A stretch of 64,000 nt of DNA from Sphaerochaeta pleomorpha str. Grapes (GCF_000236685.1 NC_016633.1:3229815-3293814); one strand, 5' to 3'; positions 1-9,513 are shown, numbered from the stretch's first letter. The notes: a model not told the origin generated them from the letters alone. Program-made: numbers and translations.

Positions 1-2
1 TG

Positions 3-179
3 GGGTCACTGCTGTATGTTGGCGATTCGGAGGTGGATTGGCAAACAGCACAAAATGCAGGTTGCCTGCATGTCTTGGTTACTTGGGGGTTTCGCAAGAG
101 AAGCGAGCTGCTTACAATTGAAGGAGCCCGGTTGGTTGATTCTGTAAAAGAATTGGAGGATGCATGCAATGGCTTATAA
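3..179 (+). CDS. HAD phosphoglycolate phosphatase, C-terminal end (partial)
   Basis: Only the last 58 codons are in the window; the gene starts upstream. The reading frame beginning at base 3 gives LYVGDSEVDWQTAQNAG followed by a VTWGFR-type segment. This is the typical C-terminal core of Gph-like HAD phosphatases, in which the G-D-S/T-x-x-D motif binds Mg2+. The family dephosphorylates 2-phosphoglycolate or related small phosphate esters. The stop (177-179) lies 11 bases inside the start of the next gene, so the two are translationally coupled. The family call is fairly sure; the exact substrate cannot be judged from this fragment. Confidence 0.75.
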   Translation, partial: GSLLYVGDSEVDWQTAQNAGCLHVLVTWGFRKRSELLTIEGARLVDSVKELEDACNGL

Positions 180-1881
180 TGAGAAAGAACTGAGAAATAA
201 GGCTGAAGCTTATCGTAAGGCTGAGAATGATCCGTTATTCAAGAAAGAAATCGAAGATGCCCTGTCAGAGAAAAACTGGGAAAACCTTTTTGACCGATTC
301 TATACCACCCTGGCGTTTGGGACAGCAGGAATGAGAGGCGTGCTCGGGGGTGGGACAAACAGGATCAATAACCTTATAGTTCGAAAAGTTACCCAAGGAC
401 TCAGTGAATATCTGAATGAAACCTCAACGAACCCTTCTGTGGTCATCGCCTATGACAGCCGGCACTACAGCAAGGAATTTGCCATGGAAGCTTCCCTGGT
501 CCTGGCGGGCAATGGGGTATCGGTATATCTGTACGATACGCTCCATCCGGTCCCGATGCTGAGCTTTGCCGTACGGTATCTCAAGACGACAGCGGGAATT
601 GTAATAACTGCAAGCCATAATCCAGCAAAATACAACGGTTACAAAGTGTATTGGTCCGATGGGGGACAGGTTACCCCTCCCCATGATTTCAATATTGCAG
701 GAAAGGCCAATGCGGTAAAATATGAGGACATCCACTGCCTGACTGAGAAGCAGGCAAGGGACAAAGGCCTTTTGGTCCCCGTACCGGAATCTGTCGATGA
801 AGCTTATTACCATATGGTCCTTGCCAGTCTGCGCAGGCCAGCTTTAGTCCAGAACAGTCCCATTACCGTTGCCTACACTCCCTTGCATGGAACAGGGAAT
901 GTCCCGTTGCGCCACCTGCTTGAGCGCGTCGGCATACGGTGTGTTGTGGTCAAGGAACAGGAACAGCCTGACGGTTCTTTCCCGACAGTTACCCTTCCAA
1001 ACCCGGAAAACCCCCAGGCAATGGAACGCGTCATTGAATTGGCAAAGAAAGTTAAGGCAGATATTGTGCTGGGAACTGACCCCGATGCTGACCGTCTGGG
1101 CATAGCTATTCCCGTCTCTGCAGATAAGAAAGAATATAAATTGCTGACTGGTAATCAGATAGCGGCTTTGCTCTGTGATTACCTGATTCGATCAAATGAA
1201 GAATTGCAAACCGAAAAGAGAACTCCCCTCTGTGTGAAAAGCCTGGTTACAACCGATTTGGTAAAAGACATAACCCTTAAACACGGCGGCAAATGCAAGG
1301 AAGTCCTTACCGGATTCAAATACATAGCTGAACAGATTGCCGCCCTCGAAGGCCCGCGGGGAGAGGACGAATATTTTCTCTTCGGATGTGAGGAAAGTTA
1401 TGGCTATCTTACCGTTCCTTCCGTGCGGGACAAAGATGCAGTGAGTTCTGCTTTGGTCGCAGTTGAGATGATGTGCTATTATGCAAAGCAAGGAATTTTG
1501 CTGCAGCAACGGCTGGAGGCAATCTATGATGAGTATGGATACCGCTCTGAAGTTGTCTTTTCCCGGGATTACGAAGGATCAGCAGGGAAAGAGCGAATGG
1601 TTTCCATCATGACTTCCTTACGGAGCCTTAAAGAGGGCGATGTGCTTGCCGGCCGTACAATCGATTCAATCGAAGACCTGCTTTCTAAAACCTATACAGG
1701 ATTCCCCCCCTCGGATGTGGTTATTATCCACTTCGTCGGTGGTGAGAAATTGGTAGTCAGGCCTAGCGGAACAGAACCAAAGATTAAATACTATCTGTTT
1801 TTGACTGCACCGAAAGGAAAAGCTGACTTGTTGCAACAACAGTTGCCTTCCATCGTAGAAACATTCAAGGCGGCGTTATAA
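169..1881 (+). CDS. Phosphoglucomutase/phosphomannomutase family phosphohexomutase
   Basis: The enzyme interconverts hexose 1-phosphate and 6-phosphate in the cytoplasm, feeding glycolysis and cell-envelope sugar synthesis. The 570-residue product has all four alpha-D-phosphohexomutase signatures in order. These are the phosphoserine loop TASHNPAKYNGY (Ser about 149), the metal loop GTDPDADRLG (about 302-311), the sugar loop GCEESYGY, and the phosphate loop VRPSGTEPKIKYY near the C-terminus. An ATG at 160 is in frame, but GGAGGA at 155-160 sits 8 nt before the ATG at 169, so 169 is chosen. Length and motifs fit the long PgcA/PGM2-like branch. Glucose versus mannose preference cannot be settled from the sequence. 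Confidence 0.93.
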   Translation: MAYNEKELRNKAEAYRKAENDPLFKKEIEDALSEKNWENLFDRFYTTLAFGTAGMRGVLGGGTNRINNLIVRKVTQGLSEYLNETSTNPSVVIAYDSRHYSKEFAMEASLVLAGNGVSVYLYDTLHPVPMLSFAVRYLKTTAGIVITASHNPAKYNGYKVYWSDGGQVTPPHDFNIAGKANAVKYEDIHCLTEKQARDKGLLVPVPESVDEAYYHMVLASLRRPALVQNSPITVAYTPLHGTGNVPLRHLLERVGIRCVVVKEQEQPDGSFPTVTLPNPENPQAMERVIELAKKVKADIVLGTDPDADRLGIAIPVSADKKEYKLLTGNQIAALLCDYLIRSNEELQTEKRTPLCVKSLVTTDLVKDITLKHGGKCKEVLTGFKYIAEQIAALEGPRGEDEYFLFGCEESYGYLTVPSVRDKDAVSSALVAVEMMCYYAKQGILLQQRLEAIYDEYGYRSEVVFSRDYEGSAGKERMVSIMTSLRSLKEGDVLAGRTIDSIEDLLSKTYTGFPPSDVVIIHFVGGEKLVVRPSGTEPKIKYYLFLTAPKGKADLLQQQLPSIVETFKAAL

Positions 1882-2670
1882 ATGATTAATTGTTATGTAC
1901 TTACCCGAACGAAAAGACCAGATATCTACTTAGATCCATATCTTCAACAGGAAAAATTGGACCAATGGGGAGCCGATGAGCCGGTATGTCTCAAAAGTGG
2001 CGGAAATCTCACGAAACAGCAGAAAGACGAGGCTTCTTACAGTCTCTATGCTTCCATCGATTTTGCTGTGGACCGTTGGATCCAGGACAAACAGTATATT
2101 CCCAGGCTCTTGGTTTCTGCTTTGGTATTTCTCCTCATGTATTTTTTCCTTTCTTTGGTAATTAGAGACCCTATCCCGATGGTAGATGAACTGGTTATCA
2201 GTTCAGCCCTGACTATTTTGACCTGGGTATTGCTTTCACGCAGGGATACCCGATCTTCAGTTGCCTTGAAAAGACGCTATGAGTTAAAGCAGAGGGCGGG
2301 GAGCCCTACCTTGGAGAAACTTGAAGGGTTGCTAGACCTTGAATCGTTCCTTGAGGATGTTTCCCATTTCGATTCGCTAGACCTTTGTGAAGCCTTGTGC
2401 CTGCAAGGGAAAGAGAAACTGCCTGCAATAACTGTCGAAGGCGACTCTACATGGGTCGAAGAGCTTTCGTCTCTTTTGCAATTGCAATTGAAGACTTACA
2501 AAAAAAGCCTGTACAAGATATTCAAACGAGTCGAAGCAGTCAGAAACAGCAAAAACAAAGCCAGCAAGCTTCCTGCGCGGTTGTTCCATCTGTCAATGCA
2601 GCAGAAACTCGACCTTGGGTTGCTTTCCCTGGTGGTTGCCCTTGATGAGCAATTTGGATTGAAGCAATAG
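1882..2670 (+). CDS. Hypothetical membrane protein with two central transmembrane helices
   Basis: I do not recognise this 262-residue protein. It begins at the base after the mutase stop codon, so it is co-transcribed with that gene. A hydrophilic N-terminal region of about 70 residues is followed by two hydrophobic helices (about 75-94 and 102-118) joined by a short loop. A long charged, helical C-terminal region follows, with several Leu-rich segments around 140-170 and 185-215. No signal peptide or catalytic motif is visible. The topology suggests a hairpin anchored in the inner membrane with both tails on the same side. It could be a spirochaete-specific scaffold or regulator, but no function is claimed. 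Confidence 0.7.
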   Translation: MINCYVLTRTKRPDIYLDPYLQQEKLDQWGADEPVCLKSGGNLTKQQKDEASYSLYASIDFAVDRWIQDKQYIPRLLVSALVFLLMYFFLSLVIRDPIPMVDELVISSALTILTWVLLSRRDTRSSVALKRRYELKQRAGSPTLEKLEGLLDLESFLEDVSHFDSLDLCEALCLQGKEKLPAITVEGDSTWVEELSSLLQLQLKTYKKSLYKIFKRVEAVRNSKNKASKLPARLFHLSMQQKLDLGLLSLVVALDEQFGLKQ

Positions 2671-2694
2671 CGGGACCTTGTTGCCTTTGGGGGT

Positions 2695-4128
2695 ATGAAT
2701 GGTACCCGCTTTGCCAATCTTTCCATTGCTTTGCTACTTCCTGTTTTCTTTTATCTTTCCTATATATCCTCAGACCTTCTTTTCTATCCTGTCTTGGCTG
2801 CAATGGTCTTGGGTGGCTGTGGATTCCTGTGGGTATTGATCCGGCCTGATCTAAAAAAAACCATCTGCCTCTTTGTATCTTCCTTCTACCTTGGGTATGC
2901 CCTTTTTGGATTTGCAACAACTAGCAACCGGGCATGGTTCTGTTTCCCGAAAGAGAGGATAGTTGCCCTATCAGGAAATCTGGTGGAAGATTCTTCCCTG
3001 ACAGAAACCGATAAGCAGCTTTTGAGACTCTCTCTCACCCGATGTACAACCCGCGACGGCTCTTTTGGCAGTGCCAGGGGCACGATAGCCGTTCTCTGTC
3101 CGCTCAAGGATTTTTTTGTGAGTGGCAGCAGTCTTTCGGTAAAAGGGACTTTTTCACAGGATGGTTCGCTGTTCTTTGGCGAAAGGTATCAAATCGAACA
3201 TATTACCAGGCTCGGATATATCCGGCAGATGTATATGACTCGTTTGGAGAACCGGCTATTTGCGGTCATGCCTGACAGCCGTAGCCGTTCACTTTCCATG
3301 ATGTTGCTGCTTGGCAGGAGTAGTGATGATGCGTTCCCACTTAAAAAACTCGGCATGGAAAGTGGTTGTGCCTTCATCCTTGCCCTTTCCGGCATGCACC
3401 TGCAGTTCTTCTCTGTATTTTCTTCCTTCCTATTCATCGGGTTACTCGGGAAACGGCGGGGAAAATTCTGTTCCTTGCTCATACCGGTAGCGTTTGTACT
3501 GTTTGTAGGGCCAAAGCCTTCCTTGATCAGGGCCTTGGGGATGTATGGGTGTTCTCGCTTTTTGCAGAAAAACCCGCGTTCCCTGTTCCTTTGTTTCTGG
3601 GTTACCGCGATGTGCCAGGCACTTCTGTTTCCCCAGAGTCTGCAGAGCATGGGGTGTTTGCTCAGTTATGTATCCTTTTCTGGACTTCTCTGCAGTTCCC
3701 TGCTGTGGGGCTACTGTCCACCGTATTTCAAAAACCTGATTTCTTCACTCTTTGCAATCGTATGTACTGCCCCGATTTGTCTGCAGGTAACCGGCAAGTG
3801 GCAACTCTCCTCGATTATCGTTGGACCGCTGGCATCCGCTCTTGTCGCCTTGGATATGTTTTTTTCCCTGTTGACCCTGTTCTTCGGTGTGTGGTTTTCG
3901 CCTTTTGCAGCTTGGTGTTGCACCGAATTGTTCACTCTCTTGGAGTTTGGGAGCAATCTGGTGCGGTTTTCCCTGCTTCTCAAAGAATATTATGTGTATC
4001 TTGCGGCCATGTTGACCTGTCTTGCCTCAATTGGATATGCTAAGCGGGCTTTGCAGAGAAAAAGGAGACGTTCCTATGAGTTGGAATTTTGCATACGATT
4101 CCCCGATAGCTATCGGGAAACTACTTGA
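2695..4128 (+). CDS. ComEC/Rec2-family competence membrane protein lacking the metallo-beta-lactamase domain
   Basis: This is a 477-residue polytopic membrane protein. The segment ALSGMHLQFFSVFSSFLF carries the ALSG-x-H signature of the ComEC/Rec2 competence domain. Further hydrophobic helices follow, including NPRSLFLCFWVTAMCQALLF and SMGCLLSYVSFSG, which match the usual ComEC order. ComEC forms the channel that brings single-stranded DNA across the inner membrane. Full-length homologues of about 700-800 residues also carry a C-terminal metallo-beta-lactamase-like nuclease domain, which is absent here; the frame ends 50 nt inside the longest rsmA frame. It starts 24 nt after the upstream gene and has only a weak G-rich ribosome site. 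It may be a core-only ComEC or a specialised derivative. Confidence 0.8.
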   Translation: MNGTRFANLSIALLLPVFFYLSYISSDLLFYPVLAAMVLGGCGFLWVLIRPDLKKTICLFVSSFYLGYALFGFATTSNRAWFCFPKERIVALSGNLVEDSSLTETDKQLLRLSLTRCTTRDGSFGSARGTIAVLCPLKDFFVSGSSLSVKGTFSQDGSLFFGERYQIEHITRLGYIRQMYMTRLENRLFAVMPDSRSRSLSMMLLLGRSSDDAFPLKKLGMESGCAFILALSGMHLQFFSVFSSFLFIGLLGKRRGKFCSLLIPVAFVLFVGPKPSLIRALGMYGCSRFLQKNPRSLFLCFWVTAMCQALLFPQSLQSMGCLLSYVSFSGLLCSSLLWGYCPPYFKNLISSLFAIVCTAPICLQVTGKWQLSSIIVGPLASALVALDMFFSLLTLFFGVWFSPFAAWCCTELFTLLEFGSNLVRFSLLLKEYYVYLAAMLTCLASIGYAKRALQRKRRRSYELEFCIRFPDSYRETT

Positions 4129-4978
4129 TAGGGAAGGTCTGTCGATGAGCAAAAAGTTCGGGCAGAACTTTCTCTTATCGAACCAGGTCAGGGAACATAT
4201 TGTCCAGATCCTAGGGGTTGATGAAACCATGAAAGTCTGGGAAATCGGTCCCGGAATCGGAGCATTGACGAAAGTCCTGATTGCAAAGCAAGCTTCGGTA
4301 ACTGCTTTTGAGATTGACCATGGGTTTTGCAGGATTCTTTCTTCCGAAGCCTTTTGTGACGATGCGAATTTCCGCCTCATAGAGGGCGATGCCCTCAAAA
4401 CCTGGGAACCGTTGTTTTTGAAAGAAGGGGTGCCTGACAGAATCTGCGGAAACCTACCCTATAATGTCGGTTCGATCTGCATTGCAAAACTTCTCGAAGG
4501 GCAATGCCTTCCCCCACGCATGGTATTTACCCTGCAAAAGGAAGTATCGGACAGGCTCTGTGCCACTGCCGGGGATAAAAACTGGTCATCCTTCACACTT
4601 CTTGCACAGACAGATTATATAATCAAGACAGAGTTTACCATCAATAGCGGCGCTTTCTATCCTGCCCCCAACGTTATGAGCAGTGTCATTTCCATGGTCA
4701 AACGGGATAAGCCTTTGGTCGATGCTGCTTTGCGTCCCTCATTTTTGCTGGTTATCAGGGACTTGTTCGCCCAGCGGCGAAAGACCGTGAAAAACAATCT
4801 GCTTTCAGGGAAAGTAGGGGCCCTTGTAGGAAGGGAAGGGGTGGAAGCAATCCTTGAAGAAAGTGGGGTGGCCCCTTCCAAACGCGCAGAGCAATTGGAT
4901 TGGCCTCAGTTTTTGGCTCTCAGTGAGGTTACTTCCAGGCTTTCTGCCACGATCCACCGCGATAGCGGAAATAACTGA
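4076..4978 (+). CDS. rsmA: 16S rRNA (adenine(1518)-N6/adenine(1519)-N6)-dimethyltransferase
   Basis: RsmA (KsgA) dimethylates two adjacent adenines in helix 45 of 16S rRNA late in 30S assembly, using S-adenosylmethionine. The 300-residue protein shows KKFGQNFLLS near the N-terminus, the SAM-binding motif VWEIGPGIGALT, and the catalytic motif NLPYNVGS (family N-L/I-P-Y). The frame is open from 4022, but AAAGGAG at 4062-4068 is correctly spaced for the ATG at 4076, so that start is preferred. It overlaps the end of comEC by 53 nt. At its 3' end it overlaps the oppositely oriented MATE gene by 50 nt. Confidence 0.96.
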   Translation: MSWNFAYDSPIAIGKLLDREGLSMSKKFGQNFLLSNQVREHIVQILGVDETMKVWEIGPGIGALTKVLIAKQASVTAFEIDHGFCRILSSEAFCDDANFRLIEGDALKTWEPLFLKEGVPDRICGNLPYNVGSICIAKLLEGQCLPPRMVFTLQKEVSDRLCATAGDKNWSSFTLLAQTDYIIKTEFTINSGAFYPAPNVMSSVISMVKRDKPLVDAALRPSFLLVIRDLFAQRRKTVKNNLLSGKVGALVGREGVEAILEESGVAPSKRAEQLDWPQFLALSEVTSRLSATIHRDSGNN

Positions 4979-6314
4979 TAATCCCCCTGAGTATCAAGTC
5001 ACTCATCATGGCAATCCAGATTCCCTGAAGGCCCAAATGTGTCGTTCTCAATAGAACCCAGGCCAAGGGGAGTCTGAGCAGCCACATGCCTGCCAGGGAA
5101 ATGGTAAAGGGCCCTTTCATGTCCCCTGCTCCCCTAAGGACTCCGAAAACCAGAAGGGACAAGCCGAATGCAGGTTCTGCAAAGGCCTCGATCCTGAGTA
5201 TCTTGGCACCTAGATGTACCACTGTCTGGTCACTGGTAAAGATTCCCATCAATTGTGGGGCAAAGAGAAACATGAAAAATCCCATGGTACTCATCAGAAT
5301 GGTCCCCGCGACCACACAATTGTCGGCGAATTTCTTTGCAAGGGTGGTGTCGCCTTTGCCGAGGGACTGTGCTACCAGCGTAGTGGCAGCCGTTGAAATC
5401 CCGGAGGGGGGGAGATAGGTGATCGACTCAGCTGTGTTTGCCAGGTAATGCGCGGCCAAGGCTGCCGTTCCAAGGGTGCTTACCATTTTGGTTAGCACGA
5501 TTTGCCCAAAAGACAGTGTTGAACGCTCGAGTGCGACCGGGATGCCAAGTTTTAAAGCCTGGGCATGAATCTGCCGGTCAAACTTCCAGTCTTTTATTTC
5601 AAGTTTGATAAGCCTATCGTTTCTGAAGAGGGATAGTAGTAGTAGAACCGCGGTAAACGTACAGGAGAGAGTCGTTGCTAAAGATGCCCCTCCAACTCCC
5701 ATTCCAAGTCCTTTCAGCGATAATGACCCTACTTTGACTACAGGGAATATGAAAAACAGATTCAGCAGGATATTGAGTAGGTTGTTGAAAGTATTGAGAT
5801 ACAGCGGCGTGCGCGAATCCCCACTGCTTCTGAGAATTCCCCCGATTACAATCATCAGTAGGTTCGGAATGTACCCGATTGCGATGAATTTCATGTAGTC
5901 CTTGGCAAGGGGCCTGACATTTTCTGCTGCGCCCAGCCAAGTGGGAAGATAGAGTCCCACAACAGAAAGCAAAGCGGTGAGGAAAGCCCCATACCAAAGC
6001 GATGCGAGAAGCGATTGCTTGACAACTTGTTTTGCACGTACCGTATTGCCGGCTCCAATATTACGTGCCATCAAAACGGAAAAGCCTATCGCTATGGCAT
6101 TCATCCATCCGTTTACCAGCCAGATCATGGAGTTGTTTATGGAAATAGCCGCGGTAGCCTCCGCCCCGAGGGACCCGACCATAGCAGAGTCTACATAGGT
6201 AACGGTAACCTGCAGTATTTGTTCCACAATGGTAGGCCAAGCCAGAAACCAGATAATGGAACGTGCCGGAATCGTGGGATCCAGCAAATTGAGTTGCTTC
6301 GTTGAAGGCTGCAT
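4929..6314 (-). CDS. MATE family multidrug efflux transporter
   Basis: This is a 461-residue, 12-helix inner-membrane antiporter of the MATE superfamily, which exports cationic drugs and metabolites using a Na+ or H+ gradient. The N-terminal helix IIWFLAWPTIVEQILQVTVTYVDSAMVG and the paired repeats with GAGNTVRAKQVVKQ are typical of the family. The frame extends upstream to 6374, but AAGGAG in the correct register precedes the ATG at 6314, which is taken as the start. The last 50 nt lie inside rsmA on the opposite strand. The pta terminator at 6385-6411 separates it from the upstream gene. The substrate is unknown. A second MATE protein is encoded at 25603-26964. Confidence 0.9.
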   Translation of the reverse strand: MQPSTKQLNLLDPTIPARSIIWFLAWPTIVEQILQVTVTYVDSAMVGSLGAEATAAISINNSMIWLVNGWMNAIAIGFSVLMARNIGAGNTVRAKQVVKQSLLASLWYGAFLTALLSVVGLYLPTWLGAAENVRPLAKDYMKFIAIGYIPNLLMIVIGGILRSSGDSRTPLYLNTFNNLLNILLNLFFIFPVVKVGSLSLKGLGMGVGGASLATTLSCTFTAVLLLLSLFRNDRLIKLEIKDWKFDRQIHAQALKLGIPVALERSTLSFGQIVLTKMVSTLGTAALAAHYLANTAESITYLPPSGISTAATTLVAQSLGKGDTTLAKKFADNCVVAGTILMSTMGFFMFLFAPQLMGIFTSDQTVVHLGAKILRIEAFAEPAFGLSLLVFGVLRGAGDMKGPFTISLAGMWLLRLPLAWVLLRTTHLGLQGIWIAMMSDLILRGIISYFRYRGGSWQKAWK

Positions 6315-6384
6315 GGGGACTTTCTCCTTGGAAAGTGCCCCTATCGTAACGAAAAGCCAGACAAGAGGCAACAAGGAAGATCAT

Positions 6385-6411
6385 GAAAAAACGAGGCCCC
6401 TAAGGACCTCG
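6385..6411 (-). terminator. Rho-independent terminator of pta
   Basis: On the minus strand a hairpin with CGAGG/CCTCG outer stem (6392-6411) and a GC-rich interior is followed by a run of six T residues (6385-6391 region). It lies 34 nt past the pta stop codon and before the MATE start. Confidence 0.8.
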
Positions 6412-6444
6412 CTTCTTCTTTGATAACCGTCGTAGATGTGAAAA

Positions 6445-7449
6445 TTACGTAAGTGAAGCTGCCTGGGCTAAGGTAATGGAGGCGGTGACTACGATGTCGT
6501 CAACCGAACAACCACGGGAAAGGTCGCTGACAGGTTTTGCGAAACCCTGGAGAATAGGACCATAGGCCTCTGCCCCTGCGAGTCTCTGAACGAGTTTGTA
6601 CCCGATGTTTCCAGCCTGCAGGTCAGGGAAAATCAAGGTGTTTGCCTTGCCAGCAACAGGAGAGCCTGGGGCTTTGCTTTTTGCTACGCTGCCGATGATT
6701 GCTGCATCAAGCTGCAACTCACCATCAACTGCCAGATCCGGGCATTTCTCTTTGACCAGTCTTGTTGCTTCCACTACCTTGTCCACCAGCTCGCCCTTGG
6801 CAGATCCCTTGGAGGAGTAGGAGAGCATTGCTACCTTTGGTTCAGCACCAAGGAAGGTGGAACAGGAAAGGGCAGAGGCTTCTGCGATTTCAGCAAGCTG
6901 TTCTGCTGTCGGGTTGGGGATAGTCGCACAGTCGGCAAAAATGAACGAGCCATTTGCACCGAGTTCGGTTTTGTCAGTTGCCATTACAAAGCAGGAGGAA
7001 GCATATTTGATGCCGGGTTTGCATTTGATAATAGTGAAGGCCGCCAACAGGACATTACCGGTTGTATTTTCTGCACCGGCTACCATCGCATCTGCCTTGC
7101 CAAGGTGAACCATCATAGCTCCCCAGCGTAAAGGCTGCGTAATACCTTCAAAAGCCTCTTCTTCACTCATGCCCTTATGCTTGCGAAGTTCATAATATTC
7201 CTGGCCGAAGGCTTTTCTGTCCTCACTGGTTTTAGGATCCACAACCAGGATTCCTTCAAGGGAGGTGCCCACAGCTTCAGCTGCTGCCTGTACTGCCTCT
7301 TTCGTTCCGACGAGGGTTACTGTTTTGGCGATTTTCTCGTCAATAATCTTGCGGGCGGCCTGAATAGTCCTGGGTTCCGTCCCTTCTGCAAGCACAAGGT
7401 TTTTATTTGCCTCTACTGCCTGTGCTTTCATTTTCTCTGCAAATGTCAT
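6445..7449 (-). CDS. pta: Phosphate acetyltransferase (phosphotransacetylase)
   Basis: Pta converts acetyl-CoA and phosphate to acetyl phosphate and CoA, the first step of the acetate-forming, ATP-yielding branch of fermentation. The 334-residue protein is the compact PTA_PTB type with no regulatory N-terminal domain. Typical segments are [19 protein letters not shown] and the C-terminal [20 protein letters not shown]. An AAGGAG site lies 8 nt before the ATG. The gene stands alone with its own terminator; acetate kinase is not adjacent. Phosphate butyryltransferase is the closest alternative family, but the C-terminal motif strongly favours Pta. Confidence 0.95.
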   Translation of the reverse strand: MTFAEKMKAQAVEANKNLVLAEGTEPRTIQAARKIIDEKIAKTVTLVGTKEAVQAAAEAVGTSLEGILVVDPKTSEDRKAFGQEYYELRKHKGMSEEEAFEGITQPLRWGAMMVHLGKADAMVAGAENTTGNVLLAAFTIIKCKPGIKYASSCFVMATDKTELGANGSFIFADCATIPNPTAEQLAEIAEASALSCSTFLGAEPKVAMLSYSSKGSAKGELVDKVVEATRLVKEKCPDLAVDGELQLDAAIIGSVAKSKAPGSPVAGKANTLIFPDLQAGNIGYKLVQRLAGAEAYGPILQGFAKPVSDLSRGCSVDDIVVTASITLAQAASLT

Positions 7450-7570
7450 TGTTTCGCTCCTTGGCAGGAAATATTGTTTACTCTGGTGTTAAGGATACCA
7501 CTATTAACCTTCTTGGAAAAGTGCCGCAAGAGTCTGTATCCCTTCCATTTAGTATGATAACCTATGGTTC

Positions 7571-8734
7571 ATGCAAATTAGAAATTTATTATTTGGGATG
7601 CTTGTAGTATTTGCCTTTGCTGGAAATTTGTTCGGGACTATGAGTGCCGATATCCAGCAAACCTGTTCCATTGATTTGAATCAACTCAGTATTATCATGA
7701 GCCTGAGCCAGGTTGGTACGTTTGTCTCTTTCTTAATGCTTCCTTCTTTGGTCAAGCGCATCGGTTCCTACCGTTTGATGCTTCTCGGCATCTTCGGGGC
7801 AGGAATCGGATTTTTGGGGATGGGCCTTTCCCGGTCAATGATTACTTTTGGCATTTCCTTTATGGTAAACTCATTGCTGGGGTATTATTACTGGAGTTGC
7901 AGTTACAGTGTCATGGTCTTTTGTGACCCTCAGAGACGGACAGTCAATATTCCGCTGACCCATCTGGTCTACAGCCTTGCAAGCGTAGCCAGCGGTTTGT
8001 ATATAGCCAAGATAAAGGGACCCCGTTGGTACAATGGCTATTACCAGATGACCATTGTGTTTCTGGTGATGACCTTTTTGTTTATCATTGCTTTGCCGAA
8101 GGCCAGGGAAATTCCTGCCTTGATGAAGCAACCCAAGCGAAAAGTACCCTTTCTCAATAGCTTCTCTCTTCTGGCAAAGCGTGATTTTCTCTCTTTTTTC
8201 TTGTTTTTGGTTTTTTTCAGTTCTGTTGAATTCTGCTGCAGCGTGTATCCGCTCTTGTTCTTTCAGAGGCTACTGGGTGCAACTGCCTCCCAGGTTGCGC
8301 TGGCATTTTCGCTCTACTACGTTGGAAGTTCTACGAGCCGTCTCTTTATCATGCCGGTTCTTAAAAAAGTAAAAAGCCCGTTCACCCCATTGAAAGCACT
8401 GTGTATCTTGGCAATATTTTTCTTGGCAGTCTTGGCTTCCAGCAAATCACTTACTTCTGCTTATATCGCCATGATTTTAGTCGGTTTTTCGTTCGGGGCG
8501 ATAAACCCGTCCAGCCAGATTCTGGAGATTATGAGTTGGCCGGAGGATATCGACCAAGTGGCTAATCTCCACATGATCAGCTCGGTTGTCGGCAAGTTGG
8601 TTGTTCCTTTGGCAGTAGGGGCAATTTCACAGCGTTATTCATTGGTTCAGGGGTTGCTTTTTCTCTCTGTTACCATGACGCTTGCGTTATTCTTTTTGTT
8701 TCTGGCAAAATGGTTGCAACCAAGTTCTTGCTAG
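7571..8734 (+). CDS. Major facilitator superfamily transporter
   Basis: This is a 387-residue protein with about twelve hydrophobic helices and a short, charged central loop (KAREIPALMKQPKRKVP) between the two six-helix halves, which is the MFS layout. The N-terminal SLSQVGTFVSFLMLPSLVKRIGSYRLMLLG resembles the helix 2-3 region of FucP-like or drug-type MFS members. No substrate can be assigned. No Shine-Dalgarno precedes the ATG; a TATGAT box lies at 7553-7558, but I could not find a convincing -35. An internal ATG at codon 10 is an alternative start. It is followed directly by the prephenate dehydrogenase gene, whose own promoter lies inside its 3' end. Confidence 0.8.
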   Translation: MQIRNLLFGMLVVFAFAGNLFGTMSADIQQTCSIDLNQLSIIMSLSQVGTFVSFLMLPSLVKRIGSYRLMLLGIFGAGIGFLGMGLSRSMITFGISFMVNSLLGYYYWSCSYSVMVFCDPQRRTVNIPLTHLVYSLASVASGLYIAKIKGPRWYNGYYQMTIVFLVMTFLFIIALPKAREIPALMKQPKRKVPFLNSFSLLAKRDFLSFFLFLVFFSSVEFCCSVYPLLFFQRLLGATASQVALAFSLYYVGSSTSRLFIMPVLKKVKSPFTPLKALCILAIFFLAVLASSKSLTSAYIAMILVGFSFGAINPSSQILEIMSWPEDIDQVANLHMISSVVGKLVVPLAVGAISQRYSLVQGLLFLSVTMTLALFFLFLAKWLQPSSC

Positions 8735-8756
8735 CCGTTCTTCTTTTCTGTACAAT
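8728..8756 (+). promoter_or_regulatory. Promoter of the prephenate dehydrogenase-mtaB operon (leaderless)
   Basis: TTGCTA at 8728-8733 and TACAAT at 8751-8756 are separated by 17 bp. The -10 box ends 7 nt before the ATG at 8764, so transcription should start on or next to the start codon. The promoter lies across the end of the MFS gene. Confidence 0.65.
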
Positions 8757-8763
8757 ACCCGCC

Positions 8764-9513
8764 ATGAATAGTTCAATGCGTATCGGAGTATATGGCCTCG
8801 GCCGTTTTGGTTCATTCTGGGCCCGCGAGCTGGTAAAACACGGTTTTACCGTGGTTGGGTATGGCCGAAGTGCCAAACAGGCTCCCGAGGGCGTTGTTCT
8901 GGGAACAGAAGATGAAGTGCTTACCTGTGACGTGCTTTTTTTCTGTGTGTCGATAAGTGCCTTTGCCCAAGTGCTGCAAAACACAGCCAGTCGCATCGGA
9001 CCTTCCACGTTAGTTATGGATACGTGTTCCGTTAAATTATATCCAGCGAAAAAAATGAGGGAACTTCTCCCTTCTTGCGTCAGGACAATTGCTACCCATC
9101 CGATGTTTGGGCCCGATTCCGGAAAAGACGGGGTTGCAGGACTTCCTATGGTGCTTTGCCCGGTGAATTGCCCCAAAAAGGATTTTCAATTCTGGGTCGA
9201 TGAATTCAAGAACTGGAAATTGCAGGTCATTGAAATGACTTGCGACCAGCACGACCGAGAGGCTGCCTGGTCACAGGGGATTACCCATTTCATAGGGCGA
9301 ACTCTCTCGGAACTCAACCTGCAGGATACCAAATTGGCCACGACCGGGTACCGGACGCTCATGTCTATTGTCGAACAGACTTGCAACGACCCATTGCAAC
9401 TGTTCTATGATTTGCAGCGTTATAATCCGTATGCGCGGCAAATGCGAATGGGTCTGAAAGGTTCCCTCGATACTGTAATGCAGGTGTTGAAGGAACAGGA
9501 GAAAATTGTATGA
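8764..9513 (+). CDS. Prephenate/arogenate dehydrogenase family protein
   Basis: This 249-residue protein has an N-terminal Rossmann fold (MRIGVYGLGRFGSFWARELVKHG) and the family motif HPMFGPDSG, where the His is the catalytic residue of TyrA enzymes. TyrA oxidatively decarboxylates prephenate (or arogenate) in tyrosine synthesis. It is shorter than bifunctional TyrA, has no chorismate mutase or ACT domain, and looks like the monofunctional class. The frame is open from 8710 inside the preceding gene, but the promoter places the mRNA start at about the ATG at 8764; ATG 8776 is a second possibility. The stop overlaps the mtaB start by 4 nt. Prephenate versus arogenate specificity is not resolved. 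Confidence 0.85.
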   Translation: MNSSMRIGVYGLGRFGSFWARELVKHGFTVVGYGRSAKQAPEGVVLGTEDEVLTCDVLFFCVSISAFAQVLQNTASRIGPSTLVMDTCSVKLYPAKKMRELLPSCVRTIATHPMFGPDSGKDGVAGLPMVLCPVNCPKKDFQFWVDEFKNWKLQVIEMTCDQHDREAAWSQGITHFIGRTLSELNLQDTKLATTGYRTLMSIVEQTCNDPLQLFYDLQRYNPYARQMRMGLKGSLDTVMQVLKEQEKIV

